Below are positions 51,561-59,141 of a DNA stretch of 64,000 bases, piece by piece (position 1 is the stretch's first letter; the number at the start of each line of letters is the position of its first letter). Position numbers and translations under genes: made by a program. The notes under the pieces are model-generated. The model was not told where the DNA came from. It saw only the letters and a program-made list of their open reading frames with translations, and ran no database searches. Source of the stretch: Streptomyces sp. SAI-127 (lineage in GTDB: Bacteria > Actinomycetota > Actinomycetes > Streptomycetales > Streptomycetaceae); assembly GCF_029894425.1 (NCBI RefSeq), contig NZ_JARXYJ010000001.1:7956501-8020500 (forward strand), in the 5' to 3' direction.

Positions 51561-52786
51561 TGAGCAACTCCTTCATGAGAGACGGGGTTTCTGGCACCCC
51601 ACAGCAGAAAGACCGGATTGGTCGCCGCGAGCCGGGTCACATCCCCGGGCAGCGGTGCGAGGCGGGACGACTGGAGCAGTACGCCGTCGCAGTCGAACCC
51701 GGCGTCGGTGAGTGCCGCGCGTACGGCCGGCACCCGGTCGAGCGCGGCCATGGCGACGACGACGCTCCGCCGGGCCCGCCGCGCGCACACGGCGACGATG
51801 TCGGGCAGTTCGCGTCCACCACCGCCGACGAACACGGCGTCCGGGTCGTCGAGTTCCGCGAGCGCGTCCGGCGCGGACCCCTGCACGATCCGTACGTCGA
51901 CCGCGTGGGCGGCCGCGTTGGCGCGGATCCGTTCGACGCCGTCGGGCGCCTTCTCGACCGCGACGACGGCGGCGCCGAGCCGCGCGCACTCCACGGCCAC
52001 GGACCCGGAGCCCGCGCCGACGTCCCACACCAGATCCCCGAGCCGCGGCCCGAGCCGCGCCAGCGCCAGCGCCCGCACCTCGAACTTGGTGATCATCGAG
52101 TCCCGGTGGGTGAACTCGCCCTCCTCCAGGGCCCATCGGACGGGCGGGGCCGCGGGCCCGGCCACCGTGCGCACGGCACCGAGCGCCCGCGACCCGTCGA
52201 GACACAGCACGACACTGACCGCCGTACCCCAGTCCCGGGCGGCGGCCTCGGCGGGGGTGACACGCTCGACGCGTTCGTCGTCGGTACCCAGGGCGGAGGC
52301 GACGACGAGCACGCGGGTGTGAGCCGTGAGCGCGGCTCCCAGCTCGGCGGGGCCCGCCCCCGGCCCCGTCAGCACCGCCACCTTCGGTCGGGCACGGCAC
52401 ACGTTCACCGCCGTACGGAGATCACGCCCGTGCGCGCTGACCACCACCGCGTCGTCCCACGTCAGTCCGACCCGCGCGAAGGCGGCGGCGACGGAGGAGA
52501 CCCCGGGCCGCACGTCCAGCGCGGCGGGCCCGAACCGCTCGGCCAGCACCCGCACGATCCCGAAGAACCCGGGGTCACCGGAGGCCAGCACGACCACCCG
52601 CCGTTCCTTCTCCAGGTACTCCGCCATGGCGTCGAGGGCGGGAGCCAGCGGCCCGAGCACGATCCGCTCCGCGGCCTCCGGCAGCCGTACGGCATCCAGG
52701 TGCCGCCGCCCGCCCACCACCAGTTCGGCGCCGGCCAGGAACTCCTGGGGCGGCGCCCCCGTCCCCGTACCCACGACCGTGATCAC
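51557..52786 (-). CDS. cobL: Precorrin-6Y C5,15-methyltransferase (decarboxylating)
   Basis: A 409-residue fusion of CbiE and CbiT activities. The N-terminal tetrapyrrole methylase (VVGTGTGAPPQEFLAGA, ASGDPGFFGIV, RPGVSSVAAAF) methylates C5. The C-terminal Rossmann methyltransferase (HRDSMITKFEVRALAL, VWDVGAGSGSVAVECA) methylates C15 with decarboxylation of the C12 acetate. GTG 52786 overlaps the cobM stop (GTGA at 52783-52786). It is the full-length two-domain CobL of the aerobic-type pathway. Confidence 0.94.
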   Translation of the reverse strand: MITVVGTGTGAPPQEFLAGAELVVGGRRHLDAVRLPEAAERIVLGPLAPALDAMAEYLEKERRVVVLASGDPGFFGIVRVLAERFGPAALDVRPGVSSVAAAFARVGLTWDDAVVVSAHGRDLRTAVNVCRARPKVAVLTGPGAGPAELGAALTAHTRVLVVASALGTDDERVERVTPAEAAARDWGTAVSVVLCLDGSRALGAVRTVAGPAAPPVRWALEEGEFTHRDSMITKFEVRALALARLGPRLGDLVWDVGAGSGSVAVECARLGAAVVAVEKAPDGVERIRANAAAHAVDVRIVQGSAPDALAELDDPDAVFVGGGGRELPDIVAVCARRARRSVVVAMAALDRVPAVRAALTDAGFDCDGVLLQSSRLAPLPGDVTRLAATNPVFLLWGARNPVSHEGVAQ

Positions 52787-53604
52787 GTGCCGGCACCCCG
52801 CGCCGCGCGCAGGGCCCGCCGGGCCTCCGGGTCGGCCTTGCGGTACCCGTGGAAGTGACCGGGGTGGTAGAGGTGCGACCGCGTGCCCTCGGAGTCCAGC
52901 GCCGGGCCGACCAGGAAGAGCGTGTGCTTCCAGAGCTTGTGCTCCTTGACGGTCTCCTCCAGCGTCTCGATCGTGCACCGCACGACCAGCTCCTCCGGCC
53001 AGGTCGCCTGGTAGGCGACGACGACCGGCGTGGAGGTCGGATAGCCGCCCTCTAGCAGCTCCCGCACCAGCTGCCCGCTGCGCGCCGCCGACAGGAAGAT
53101 CGCCATGGTGGTGCCGTGCTTGGCGAACTCCCGCACCTCCTCGCCGGGCGGCATGGGCGTCTTGCCGCCGCCGAGCCGGGTGAGCACGACGGACTGCGCG
53201 ACCTCGGGGATGGTCAGCTCGCGCTGCGCGAGCGCGGCGACCGCGGAGAACGCCGAGACACCGGGCACGACCTCGGTCTCGATGCCGATCCGCGCACACC
53301 GGTCGAGCTGCTCCTGCGTGCCGCCCCACAGGGCGGGGTCCCCGGAGTGGATCCGGGCGACCTTGAGGCCCTCTTCGCGCGCCCGCCCGTACACCGCGAC
53401 GACGTCCTCGAGCGACATCGTCGCCGAGTCGAGGATCTCCGCGTCCTCGCGCGCGTGCTCGAGGACCTCCGCCTGCACCAGGCTCGCGGCCCAGATCACG
53501 ACGTCGGCCTCGGCGATGGCGCGCGCGGCCCGGAACGTCAGCAGATCGGCGGCGCCGGGGCCGGCACCGACGAAGGTCACCTTGCCGGTGGGGGCATCGG
53601 CCAT
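52783..53604 (-). CDS. cobM: Precorrin-4 C11-methyltransferase
   Basis: A 273-residue tetrapyrrole methylase. ATG 53604 is chosen, with AGAGGA upstream; a TTG at 53637 would add 11 residues. Motifs are TFVGAGPGAADLLTFRA, ARIHSGDPALWGGTQEQ, VVPGVSAFSAVAALA and VLTRLGGGKTPMP. It is the first gene of the leftward half of the cob run; the DNA before it includes TTGACA at 53632-53637, a possible -35 box. The right half of the cluster resumes only after 2.7 kb of plus-strand genes. Confidence 0.94.
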   Translation of the reverse strand: MADAPTGKVTFVGAGPGAADLLTFRAARAIAEADVVIWAASLVQAEVLEHAREDAEILDSATMSLEDVVAVYGRAREEGLKVARIHSGDPALWGGTQEQLDRCARIGIETEVVPGVSAFSAVAALAQRELTIPEVAQSVVLTRLGGGKTPMPPGEEVREFAKHGTTMAIFLSAARSGQLVRELLEGGYPTSTPVVVAYQATWPEELVVRCTIETLEETVKEHKLWKHTLFLVGPALDSEGTRSHLYHPGHFHGYRKADPEARRALRAARGAGT

Positions 53605-53921
53605 GGGAATCGGTCCTCTCGTTGCAAAAGGTGTCAAGGGTGTCGCCGGTGCGATGGCCGGATGTGCGCGGACGGGGGTTCGGAACAGCTGGCGACGTAG
53701 TGAGCAGGAGTGGGTTCGGGTGAGTGTGAGGGAGCGCCGGGGCCGGATGTGCGGGGCCGGTCGTCCGTGGTGTGCCGGAGGTTTTCGCTGCTGCCAAGGG
53801 GGGTGTCTGCGGTCGAGGCCCTGGGGGGAACGAGTGTTCTTGGGGCGAATGGGTGACCTTTGCGGGTGGTGCTCGTTGACTGCGGTGACGGGGGGCTCGA
53901 ACCGCGGGCGGGGGTGAAGGG
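53605..53921. other. Divergent region between cobM and the TnpB-related gene
   Basis: 317 bp without a convincing gene. It holds a 13-bp direct repeat, GGCCGGATGTGCG, at 53656-53668 and 53741-53753, and TTGACA (minus strand, 53632-53637) close to cobM. I looked for a cobalamin riboswitch (a B12 box of the AGCCAGGAGACCTGCC type) and did not find one on either strand. The left end of a mobile element could lie here, but no terminal repeat is clear. Confidence 0.5.
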
Positions 53922-55544
53922 GTGAGCGGGCTGCGGGAGCCGGCGGCGTCGTTTGTGGTGCCCGCTCCGGCCGGGGTGGCTGTCCGGGACCGGCTGCGGG
54001 CGTCTGAGGCGGATGCGGCGGTGCTCACCGAGGTCGGTGTCTACTTGGGGTCGCTGGCGGCCGGGGATCTCGCGGAGCGCTCCCGGCAGGGGCTGGCGCA
54101 TGATGCGGCCTCCTGGGCGGTGCGCAAGCGAGAGCTGACGGGGAGGTCGTCGGGGCGCTGGGCGGGCAGTATCACCAAGGCCAGCCATGACCAGTGGGCG
54201 CTGGCCCGGCGTGGGCAGGCCGCCCACATGGCCTGGCTGCGGGGGCAGATCGCCTCCATCGAGGCGCGGCTGGCCCGGCCGCTCGGTGCGAACGCCGACA
54301 AGCGCGCGGGGTTGGTGCGCGGGTATGCCTGGCGGGGCGAGTGGCATGCCAAGTCCCGCCGCCTGCAGACGCTGAAGGACCGGCTGGCGGTGGTGGAGGC
54401 GGACCGGGTGCGTGTGGTGCGCGGCGGCAAACGCCTCGCCAACACCCGCCACCACCTTGCGGCGGCCGGACTGGACGAGCAGGCCTGGCGGGAACGGTGG
54501 CCGGCCGAGCGGATGTTCCTGGCCGCCGACGGGGAGTCCGGCAAACGCTTCGGCAACGAGACGATCCGCGTCACCGACACCGGACAGCTCTCCCTCAAGC
54601 TCCCCGCTCCGCTGGCCCATCTGGCGAACGCGGCGCACGGTCGGTATGTGCTGGACGCGGCCGTGGTGTTCAAGCACCGGGGTCAGGAGTGGCTGGATCG
54701 GATCACTGTCAACCGGGCGGTCGCCTACCGCATCCACCACGATCCGGCACGGGGGCGCTGGTACATCACCGCGTCCTGGCAGCGGGCCGCCGCTCCCGTC
54801 CTGCCGTTGGAAGCGGCCCTGGCGCGGGGGGTGGTGGGAGTGGACATGAACGACGACCACCTCGCCGCCTGGCACCTCGATGTGCACGGCAACCCGGTCG
54901 GCGAACCGCAGCGCTACTTCTACGACCTCACCGGCAGTACCCAGCACCGGGACGCGCAGATCCGGCACGCGCTGAGCAGGCTGCTGCACCACGCCCGCCG
55001 CTGCGGGGCTGCCGCGATCGCCATCGAGGACCTCGACTTCACCGACGGCACCAGCCGCGAGAAGCACGGCCGCAACAAGCGATTCCGCCGCCTCATCTCC
55101 CGCTTCCCGACCGCGAAGCTCAGGGCCCGGCTGGTGTCGATGGCCGCCGAGCAGGACATCGCCGTCGTCGCGGTCGACCCCGCCTACACCAGCCGCTGGG
55201 GCGCGCAGCACTGGCAGCAGCCTCTCACCACGACAACCCGCAAGATTTCCCGGCACGATGCGGCGAGCATCGCGATCGGGCGACGCGCCCTCGGGCATCC
55301 GATCCGGCGACGGACGACACCGCCCCCGCCCCACCAGAGTGATGGTGCGGGGCATCGGACCGTCCAGGCCCGACCGGACACCCGGCGGCGCGAGGGAACC
55401 CGCCCCCACGTTCTCGGACCGCGCACCGGATGCGCGCCGCCGGGCCGTGGAGCGAAAGCGGGCGACCAGGGTGCCCAACGCCGTTCGGAGCACCCGGCTG
55501 AGCATGCGTTCTGGCAACAGGACTCACTCCCGCTCAGTTTTTAG
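53922..55544 (+). CDS. TnpB-related RuvC-domain protein (IS200/IS605 type, zinc finger absent)
   Basis: A 540-residue protein from GTG 53922 (GAAGGGG upstream). The N-terminal half is helical and Arg-rich; the RuvC nuclease triad follows: Asp308 (VVGVDMNDDH), Glu369 (IAIEDLDF) and Asp446 (SRHDAASIAIGRR). The C4 zinc finger that classical TnpB has between the second and third motif is missing: the segment reads VDPAYTSRWGAQHW, with no Cys. After the last motif come about 90 low-complexity residues that overlap a structured GC-rich segment, as tnpB 3' ends overlap their guide RNA. No tnpA is adjacent. It may be an RNA-guided nuclease, dormant or domesticated. Confidence 0.75.
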   Translation: MSGLREPAASFVVPAPAGVAVRDRLRASEADAAVLTEVGVYLGSLAAGDLAERSRQGLAHDAASWAVRKRELTGRSSGRWAGSITKASHDQWALARRGQAAHMAWLRGQIASIEARLARPLGANADKRAGLVRGYAWRGEWHAKSRRLQTLKDRLAVVEADRVRVVRGGKRLANTRHHLAAAGLDEQAWRERWPAERMFLAADGESGKRFGNETIRVTDTGQLSLKLPAPLAHLANAAHGRYVLDAAVVFKHRGQEWLDRITVNRAVAYRIHHDPARGRWYITASWQRAAAPVLPLEAALARGVVGVDMNDDHLAAWHLDVHGNPVGEPQRYFYDLTGSTQHRDAQIRHALSRLLHHARRCGAAAIAIEDLDFTDGTSREKHGRNKRFRRLISRFPTAKLRARLVSMAAEQDIAVVAVDPAYTSRWGAQHWQQPLTTTTRKISRHDAASIAIGRRALGHPIRRRTTPPPPHQSDGAGHRTVQARPDTRRREGTRPHVLGPRTGCAPPGRGAKAGDQGAQRRSEHPAEHAFWQQDSLPLSF

Positions 55545-55554
55545 GAACGGTTGA
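55262..55554 (+). ncRNA. Candidate guide (omega) RNA at the 3' end of the TnpB-related gene
   Basis: In IS200/IS605 elements the guide RNA comes from the 3' end of tnpB and just past it. Here, after the last catalytic motif, the coding sequence turns low-complexity and contains a stem-loop near 55325-55365 (GCCCCACCA, short loop, TGGTGCGGGG). The 3' boundary would set the guide. This is a placement by analogy only. Confidence 0.25.
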
Positions 55555-55571
55555 TCGGATACCAAGGCTCT

Positions 55572-56300
55572 ATGGCGGTCTTCGTCGCGCTCGGCGCGTT
55601 CCTGATGACGCTGGCCGGCGGCTGGACGGCGCAGCGGGTGACCGACCGCCGGCATCTGGTCCTCGGACTGGCCGGCGGCCTGATGCTCGGCGTGGTCGGC
55701 CTGGACCTGCTGCCGGAGGCGCTGCACGCGGCCGGCGACGAGGTCTTCGGCGTCCCCGCGGCCCTGCTCCTCTTCGTGGCCGGCTTCCTGCTGGCCCATC
55801 TGGTGGAACGTCTGCTGGCCGCCCGTCAGGCGGCGCACGGCGGCGAGGAGAGGAACGGCCGGGCGCCCGAGGTCGGCCTCACCGCGGCGGCCGCGATGGT
55901 CGGCCACAGCGCCATGGACGGCGTGGCGATCGGCGCGGCCTTCCAGGTGGGCGGCGGCATGGGCACCGCGGTCGCGCTCGCCGTCGTGGCCCACGACTTC
56001 GCGGACGGCTTCAACACGTACACGATCACGAGCCTGTACGGGAACGCCCGCCGCAGAGCGCTGGGGATGCTCTTCGCGGACGCGGCGGCCCCGGTGGTGG
56101 GCGCCGCCTCCACGTCGTTCGTGACCATCCCGGAGGGTCTGCTCGGCGGCTACCTCGGTCTCTTCGGCGGCGCGCTCCTCTATCTCGCGGCGGCCGAGAT
56201 CCTCCCCGAGGCCCACCACGAACACCCCGCCCGCTCGACCCTGCTGTGCACCGTCGCGGGCGTGGGTTTCATCTGGCTGGTGGTGGGCCTGTCCGGCTGA
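55572..56300 (+). CDS. ZIP family metal transporter
   Basis: A 242-residue membrane protein with about eight helices. ATG 55572 is used because AAGG lies upstream and a TTG at 55551 has no helix before it. The ZIP metal site is clear in helices four and five: MVGHSAMDGVAIGAAF and VAHDFADGFNTYTIT, where His, Asp and Asn ligands replace the usual HN/HE pairs in part. The last helix region has AAAEILPEAHHEH. It moves a divalent metal into the cytoplasm. Being inside a cobalamin cluster, cobalt is a fair guess, zinc or iron the alternative. It starts 27 nt after the TnpB-related gene. Confidence 0.84.
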   Translation: MAVFVALGAFLMTLAGGWTAQRVTDRRHLVLGLAGGLMLGVVGLDLLPEALHAAGDEVFGVPAALLLFVAGFLLAHLVERLLAARQAAHGGEERNGRAPEVGLTAAAAMVGHSAMDGVAIGAAFQVGGGMGTAVALAVVAHDFADGFNTYTITSLYGNARRRALGMLFADAAAPVVGAASTSFVTIPEGLLGGYLGLFGGALLYLAAAEILPEAHHEHPARSTLLCTVAGVGFIWLVVGLSG

Positions 56301-56320
56301 TCCGGCGGCTCTGGAAGGGT

Positions 56321-57055
56321 TCACAACTTGCCACCGCGGGTGCCGTCCCGCCGCGCGGGCGCGATGAGGGTGGAGAGATACGGCAGGGGAGCCCCGTCGA
56401 GCTCACCGGCGGGCCGGATGGACTCGCCCTCCATGCCCAGCGCCGATCCCCATACGGCGTCCTCGATCCGCCCGGTCTCCCTGAGCGCCTCGGCCACCTC
56501 ACCGGCCAGCCGCCCGAACTTGTAGGCGACGACGGTCCCGGGCCCGTTGAGCGCGTCCTTGAGGACGGCGGAACCGGCGGTGACGGGCACCAGCGTGAGC
56601 GGCTCGGTGCCCTCGGTCAGTACGGCCCCGGAACGCGCCGCGAGGTCCTGCATGGCGGTGATGCCGGGCACGGTCTCGACGACGGCGTCGGGCACGAGTT
56701 CGCCGATGGTCTGGGCGAGATAGGTGAAGGTGGAATAGACGTTGGGGTCGCCGATGGTGGCGAAGGCGACGCACGCGTGGGCGGCGAGCAACCCGGCGAC
56801 CCGCTCCCCGGCCGCGTCCCAGGCGGCCTCGCGCCGGGCGTGGTCACTGCGCTCGTTGAGAGCGAAGACGACCCGGACGATCCTGTCCTGGGGCACGTAG
56901 TGCAGAACGGTGGCCTCGGCCCGCCCCTTCTCACCCGTGTCCATGACCGGCACGACGACCACGTCGGCGGCGCGCAGGGCGTTGACGCCCTTGACGGTCA
57001 CCAGCTCCGGATCCCCGGGCCCGACCCCGACCCCGATCAACCTGCTGCTGCTCAT
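56321..57055 (-). CDS. cobI: Precorrin-2 C20-methyltransferase
   Basis: A 244-residue tetrapyrrole methylase: IGVGVGPGDPELVTVKG at the N-terminus, FATIGDPNVYSTFTYLAQ, and ETVPGITAMQDLAAR. It methylates C20 of precorrin-2. ATG 57055 overlaps the cobB stop (ATGA at 57052-57055). It is the last gene before the break in the cluster, 20 nt from the convergent ZIP gene. Length is normal. Confidence 0.94.
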   Translation of the reverse strand: MSSSRLIGVGVGPGDPELVTVKGVNALRAADVVVVPVMDTGEKGRAEATVLHYVPQDRIVRVVFALNERSDHARREAAWDAAGERVAGLLAAHACVAFATIGDPNVYSTFTYLAQTIGELVPDAVVETVPGITAMQDLAARSGAVLTEGTEPLTLVPVTAGSAVLKDALNGPGTVVAYKFGRLAGEVAEALRETGRIEDAVWGSALGMEGESIRPAGELDGAPLPYLSTLIAPARRDGTRGGKL

Positions 57056-58548
57056 GACGTCCGGCACCTCTCCACGAACCGACGGGCGACACCGGGCACC
57101 GAGGCCCAGTGCGTGTGCAGATAACTCGCGTGCACACCACGCTGTACAAAACCTTCGAGCCGCCGCCGGGGCACCCGCACACCCCAGGCCGCGGCGTCCC
57201 CCACCTCCGGCTCCACCACGGTCCGGTGGAACTCGTGTCCCCGCATCCGCGTCCCGGCGACAGCCAGCGAACTGTCGCTGACGGCGACGGCGTCCCGATA
57301 CCCGAGGGTGAGCGTGTCCTCCATCCGGGCCGAGGCATCGAGCACCCCGCACATGGGCTGCCCGTCGAGCTCACGGCACAGATAGAGCAGGCCGGCACAC
57401 TCGGCGGCGACGGGAGCGCCGGTCTCTGCGAGGGCTGAAACGGCCTTGCGCAGCGGTTCGTTGGCGGAGAGCTCGGCGGCGTAGACCTCGGGGAATCCGC
57501 CCCCGATGACCAGGCCGGCGGTCCCGTCGGGCAGATGCTCGTCCCGCAGCGGATCGAAGGGGACGACTTCGGCACCGGCGGCGGTGAGCAGTTCGGCGTG
57601 CTCGGCATAGGAGAAGGTGAACGCGGGACCACCGGCTATGGCGATCACCTGCCCATGCGGCGGTTCGTAGCCGGATACGGATGGGAAATTCAGCCCCTCC
57701 GGCGTTTGAGGAGCGGGGGTCCAGGGGGCAGAGCCCCCTGGGAGCGGGGTCGAAGGGGCGGCAGCCCCTGGGGACGGGACGGGTAGGGGCGGCGGGGGCG
57801 AGGAACTCAAGACCTCAGCCGCATCCCAAGCCGCACACGACAACGCCCCCGCACCCCGCGCCAGCGAAACCAGCCCATCGAGATCGCACCCGGTACGGAC
57901 CTGTTGCGCCATCGCCGCGACGGCATCCACCGCCGCCCCCCGCCGCTCGGCGACCGGCACCAACCCCAGATGCCGGGAAGGCGTATCCACTTGGGCCACC
58001 CGCCGCAGCACCCCGAACACCGGCACCCCGGCAGACTCCAACGCCTCCCGCAACAACGCCTCATGCCGATCGGAGGCGACCTTGTTGAGGATCACGCCCC
58101 CCACCCGCACCTCGGGATCCCACGACGCGAACCCGTGCACCAGCGCGGCAACGGACCGGGACTGCGACGAGGCATCGACGACCAGCACCACGGGCGCCCG
58201 CAACAGCTTCGCCACATGAGCAGTGGACGCCAGCTCCCCTTCCCCCGCGGCCCCGTCGAACATCCCCATCACCCCCTCCACGACGGCGATGTCACACCCG
58301 CGCGCCCCGTGCAGGAACAGCGGAGCCACCAGCTCCGGCCCACACAGATACGCGTCGAGATTCCGCCCCACCCGCCCGCTCGCGAGCGCGTGATACCCGG
58401 GATCGATGTAGTCCGGCCCCACCTTGTGCGGAGACACGGCGAGCCCCCGCGCGGCGAACGCGGCCATCAACCCCGTGGCAACGGTGGTCTTGCCGCTGCC
58501 GGACGACGGCGCGGCGATGACCAGCCGAGGGACGGAAGACGTCACCAC
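57052..58548 (-). CDS. cobB: Cobyrinate/hydrogenobyrinate a,c-diamide synthase with a repeat-derived linker
   Basis: A 498-residue amidase that makes the a,c-diamide with glutamine and ATP. The N-terminal dethiobiotin-synthetase-like domain has the P-loop SSGSGKTT (residues 15-22) and HKVGPDYIDPGYH. The C-terminal class I glutamine amidotransferase domain has the nucleophile Cys384 (AAECAGLLYL) and the His of GHEFHRT. Between them, residues about 255-289 are Pro/Ala/Ser-rich and coded by a palindromic repeat of Streptomyces type (57682-57785). The protein should still work, since the insert lies in the interdomain linker. Two adjacent GTG codons (58548, 58545) can start it; the second gives a GTGA overlap with cobO. 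Confidence 0.92.
   Translation of the reverse strand: MVTSSVPRLVIAAPSSGSGKTTVATGLMAAFAARGLAVSPHKVGPDYIDPGYHALASGRVGRNLDAYLCGPELVAPLFLHGARGCDIAVVEGVMGMFDGAAGEGELASTAHVAKLLRAPVVLVVDASSQSRSVAALVHGFASWDPEVRVGGVILNKVASDRHEALLREALESAGVPVFGVLRRVAQVDTPSRHLGLVPVAERRGAAVDAVAAMAQQVRTGCDLDGLVSLARGAGALSCAAWDAAEVLSSSPPPPLPVPSPGAAAPSTPLPGGSAPWTPAPQTPEGLNFPSVSGYEPPHGQVIAIAGGPAFTFSYAEHAELLTAAGAEVVPFDPLRDEHLPDGTAGLVIGGGFPEVYAAELSANEPLRKAVSALAETGAPVAAECAGLLYLCRELDGQPMCGVLDASARMEDTLTLGYRDAVAVSDSSLAVAGTRMRGHEFHRTVVEPEVGDAAAWGVRVPRRRLEGFVQRGVHASYLHTHWASVPGVARRFVERCRTS
57682..57785. repeat. Streptomyces-type palindromic repeat inside cobB
   Basis: Starts with GGGAAATTCAGCCCCTCC and GGCGTTTGAGGAGCGGGGGT, then two hairpins, CAGGGGGCAGAGCCCCCTG (57722-57740) and GGGGCGGCAGCCCC (about 57754-57767). 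I recognise it from memory as a very common intergenic repeat of Streptomyces. Here it is in a coding region and read in frame on the minus strand. Confidence 0.8.
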
Positions 58549-59141
58549 TCGATGCCCCTCTGCCCCTTCTGCCCGGCGTCCATGGGGTGCTTCACCTTGG
58601 ACATGTCGGTCACGAGATCGGCGAAGTCGACCAGCTTGTCGGGCGCGTTGCGGCCGGTGATGACCACGTGCTGGGTCCCGGGCCGATTCCTGAGCACGTC
58701 AAGAACCTCATCCGTGTCCACCCACCCCCAGTGCATCGGGTAGGCGAACTCATCGAGCACATACAGCTTGTACGTCTCGGCGGCGAGATCCCGCTTGACC
58801 TGCTCCCAGCCCTCCCGGGCCTTCTCCTCGTTGTCCATCTGGGCATCGCGCTGCACCCAGGACCAGCCCTCGCCCATCTTGTGCCAGTCGACCGACCCGC
58901 CCTCCCCGGACGCCCCCAGCACCCGCAGCGCGTTCTCCTCGCCGACCTTCCACTTCGCCGACTTGACGAACTGGAACACTCCGATGGGCCACCCCTGATT
59001 CCAGGCCCGCAGGGCAAGCCCGAATGCGGCGGTCGACTTCCCCTTGCCGATGCCCGTGTGCACCACCACCAACGGCCGGTTGCGACGCTGACGAGTCGTC
59101 AGCCCGTCCTCCGGCACCACACTCGGCTGTCCCTGAGGCAT
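58542..59141 (-). CDS. cobO: Cob(I)yrinic acid a,c-diamide adenosyltransferase
   Basis: A 199-residue CobA/BtuR-type adenosyltransferase that puts the 5'-deoxyadenosyl group on cobalt using ATP. The P-loop variant is VHTGIGKGKSTAAFGLALR, and further blocks are GVFQFVKSAKWKVGEE, YVLDEFAYPMHWGWVD and VVITGRNAPDKLVDFADLV. ATG 59141 overlaps the stop of the chelatase gene by one base (TAATG). Length is usual. Confidence 0.94.
   Translation of the reverse strand: MPQGQPSVVPEDGLTTRQRRNRPLVVVHTGIGKGKSTAAFGLALRAWNQGWPIGVFQFVKSAKWKVGEENALRVLGASGEGGSVDWHKMGEGWSWVQRDAQMDNEEKAREGWEQVKRDLAAETYKLYVLDEFAYPMHWGWVDTDEVLDVLRNRPGTQHVVITGRNAPDKLVDFADLVTDMSKVKHPMDAGQKGQRGIEW

Noticed and set aside
53605..53921. 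Cobalamin riboswitch before cobM
   Set aside because: No B12 box and no matching stem set were seen on either strand. A covariance-model scan would settle it; a B12 riboswitch could also lie upstream of cobN, outside the window.
53634..55517. A 627-codon minus-strand frame across the TnpB-related gene
   Set aside because: The plus strand holds the RuvC motifs; the minus frame has no family likeness and no start context.
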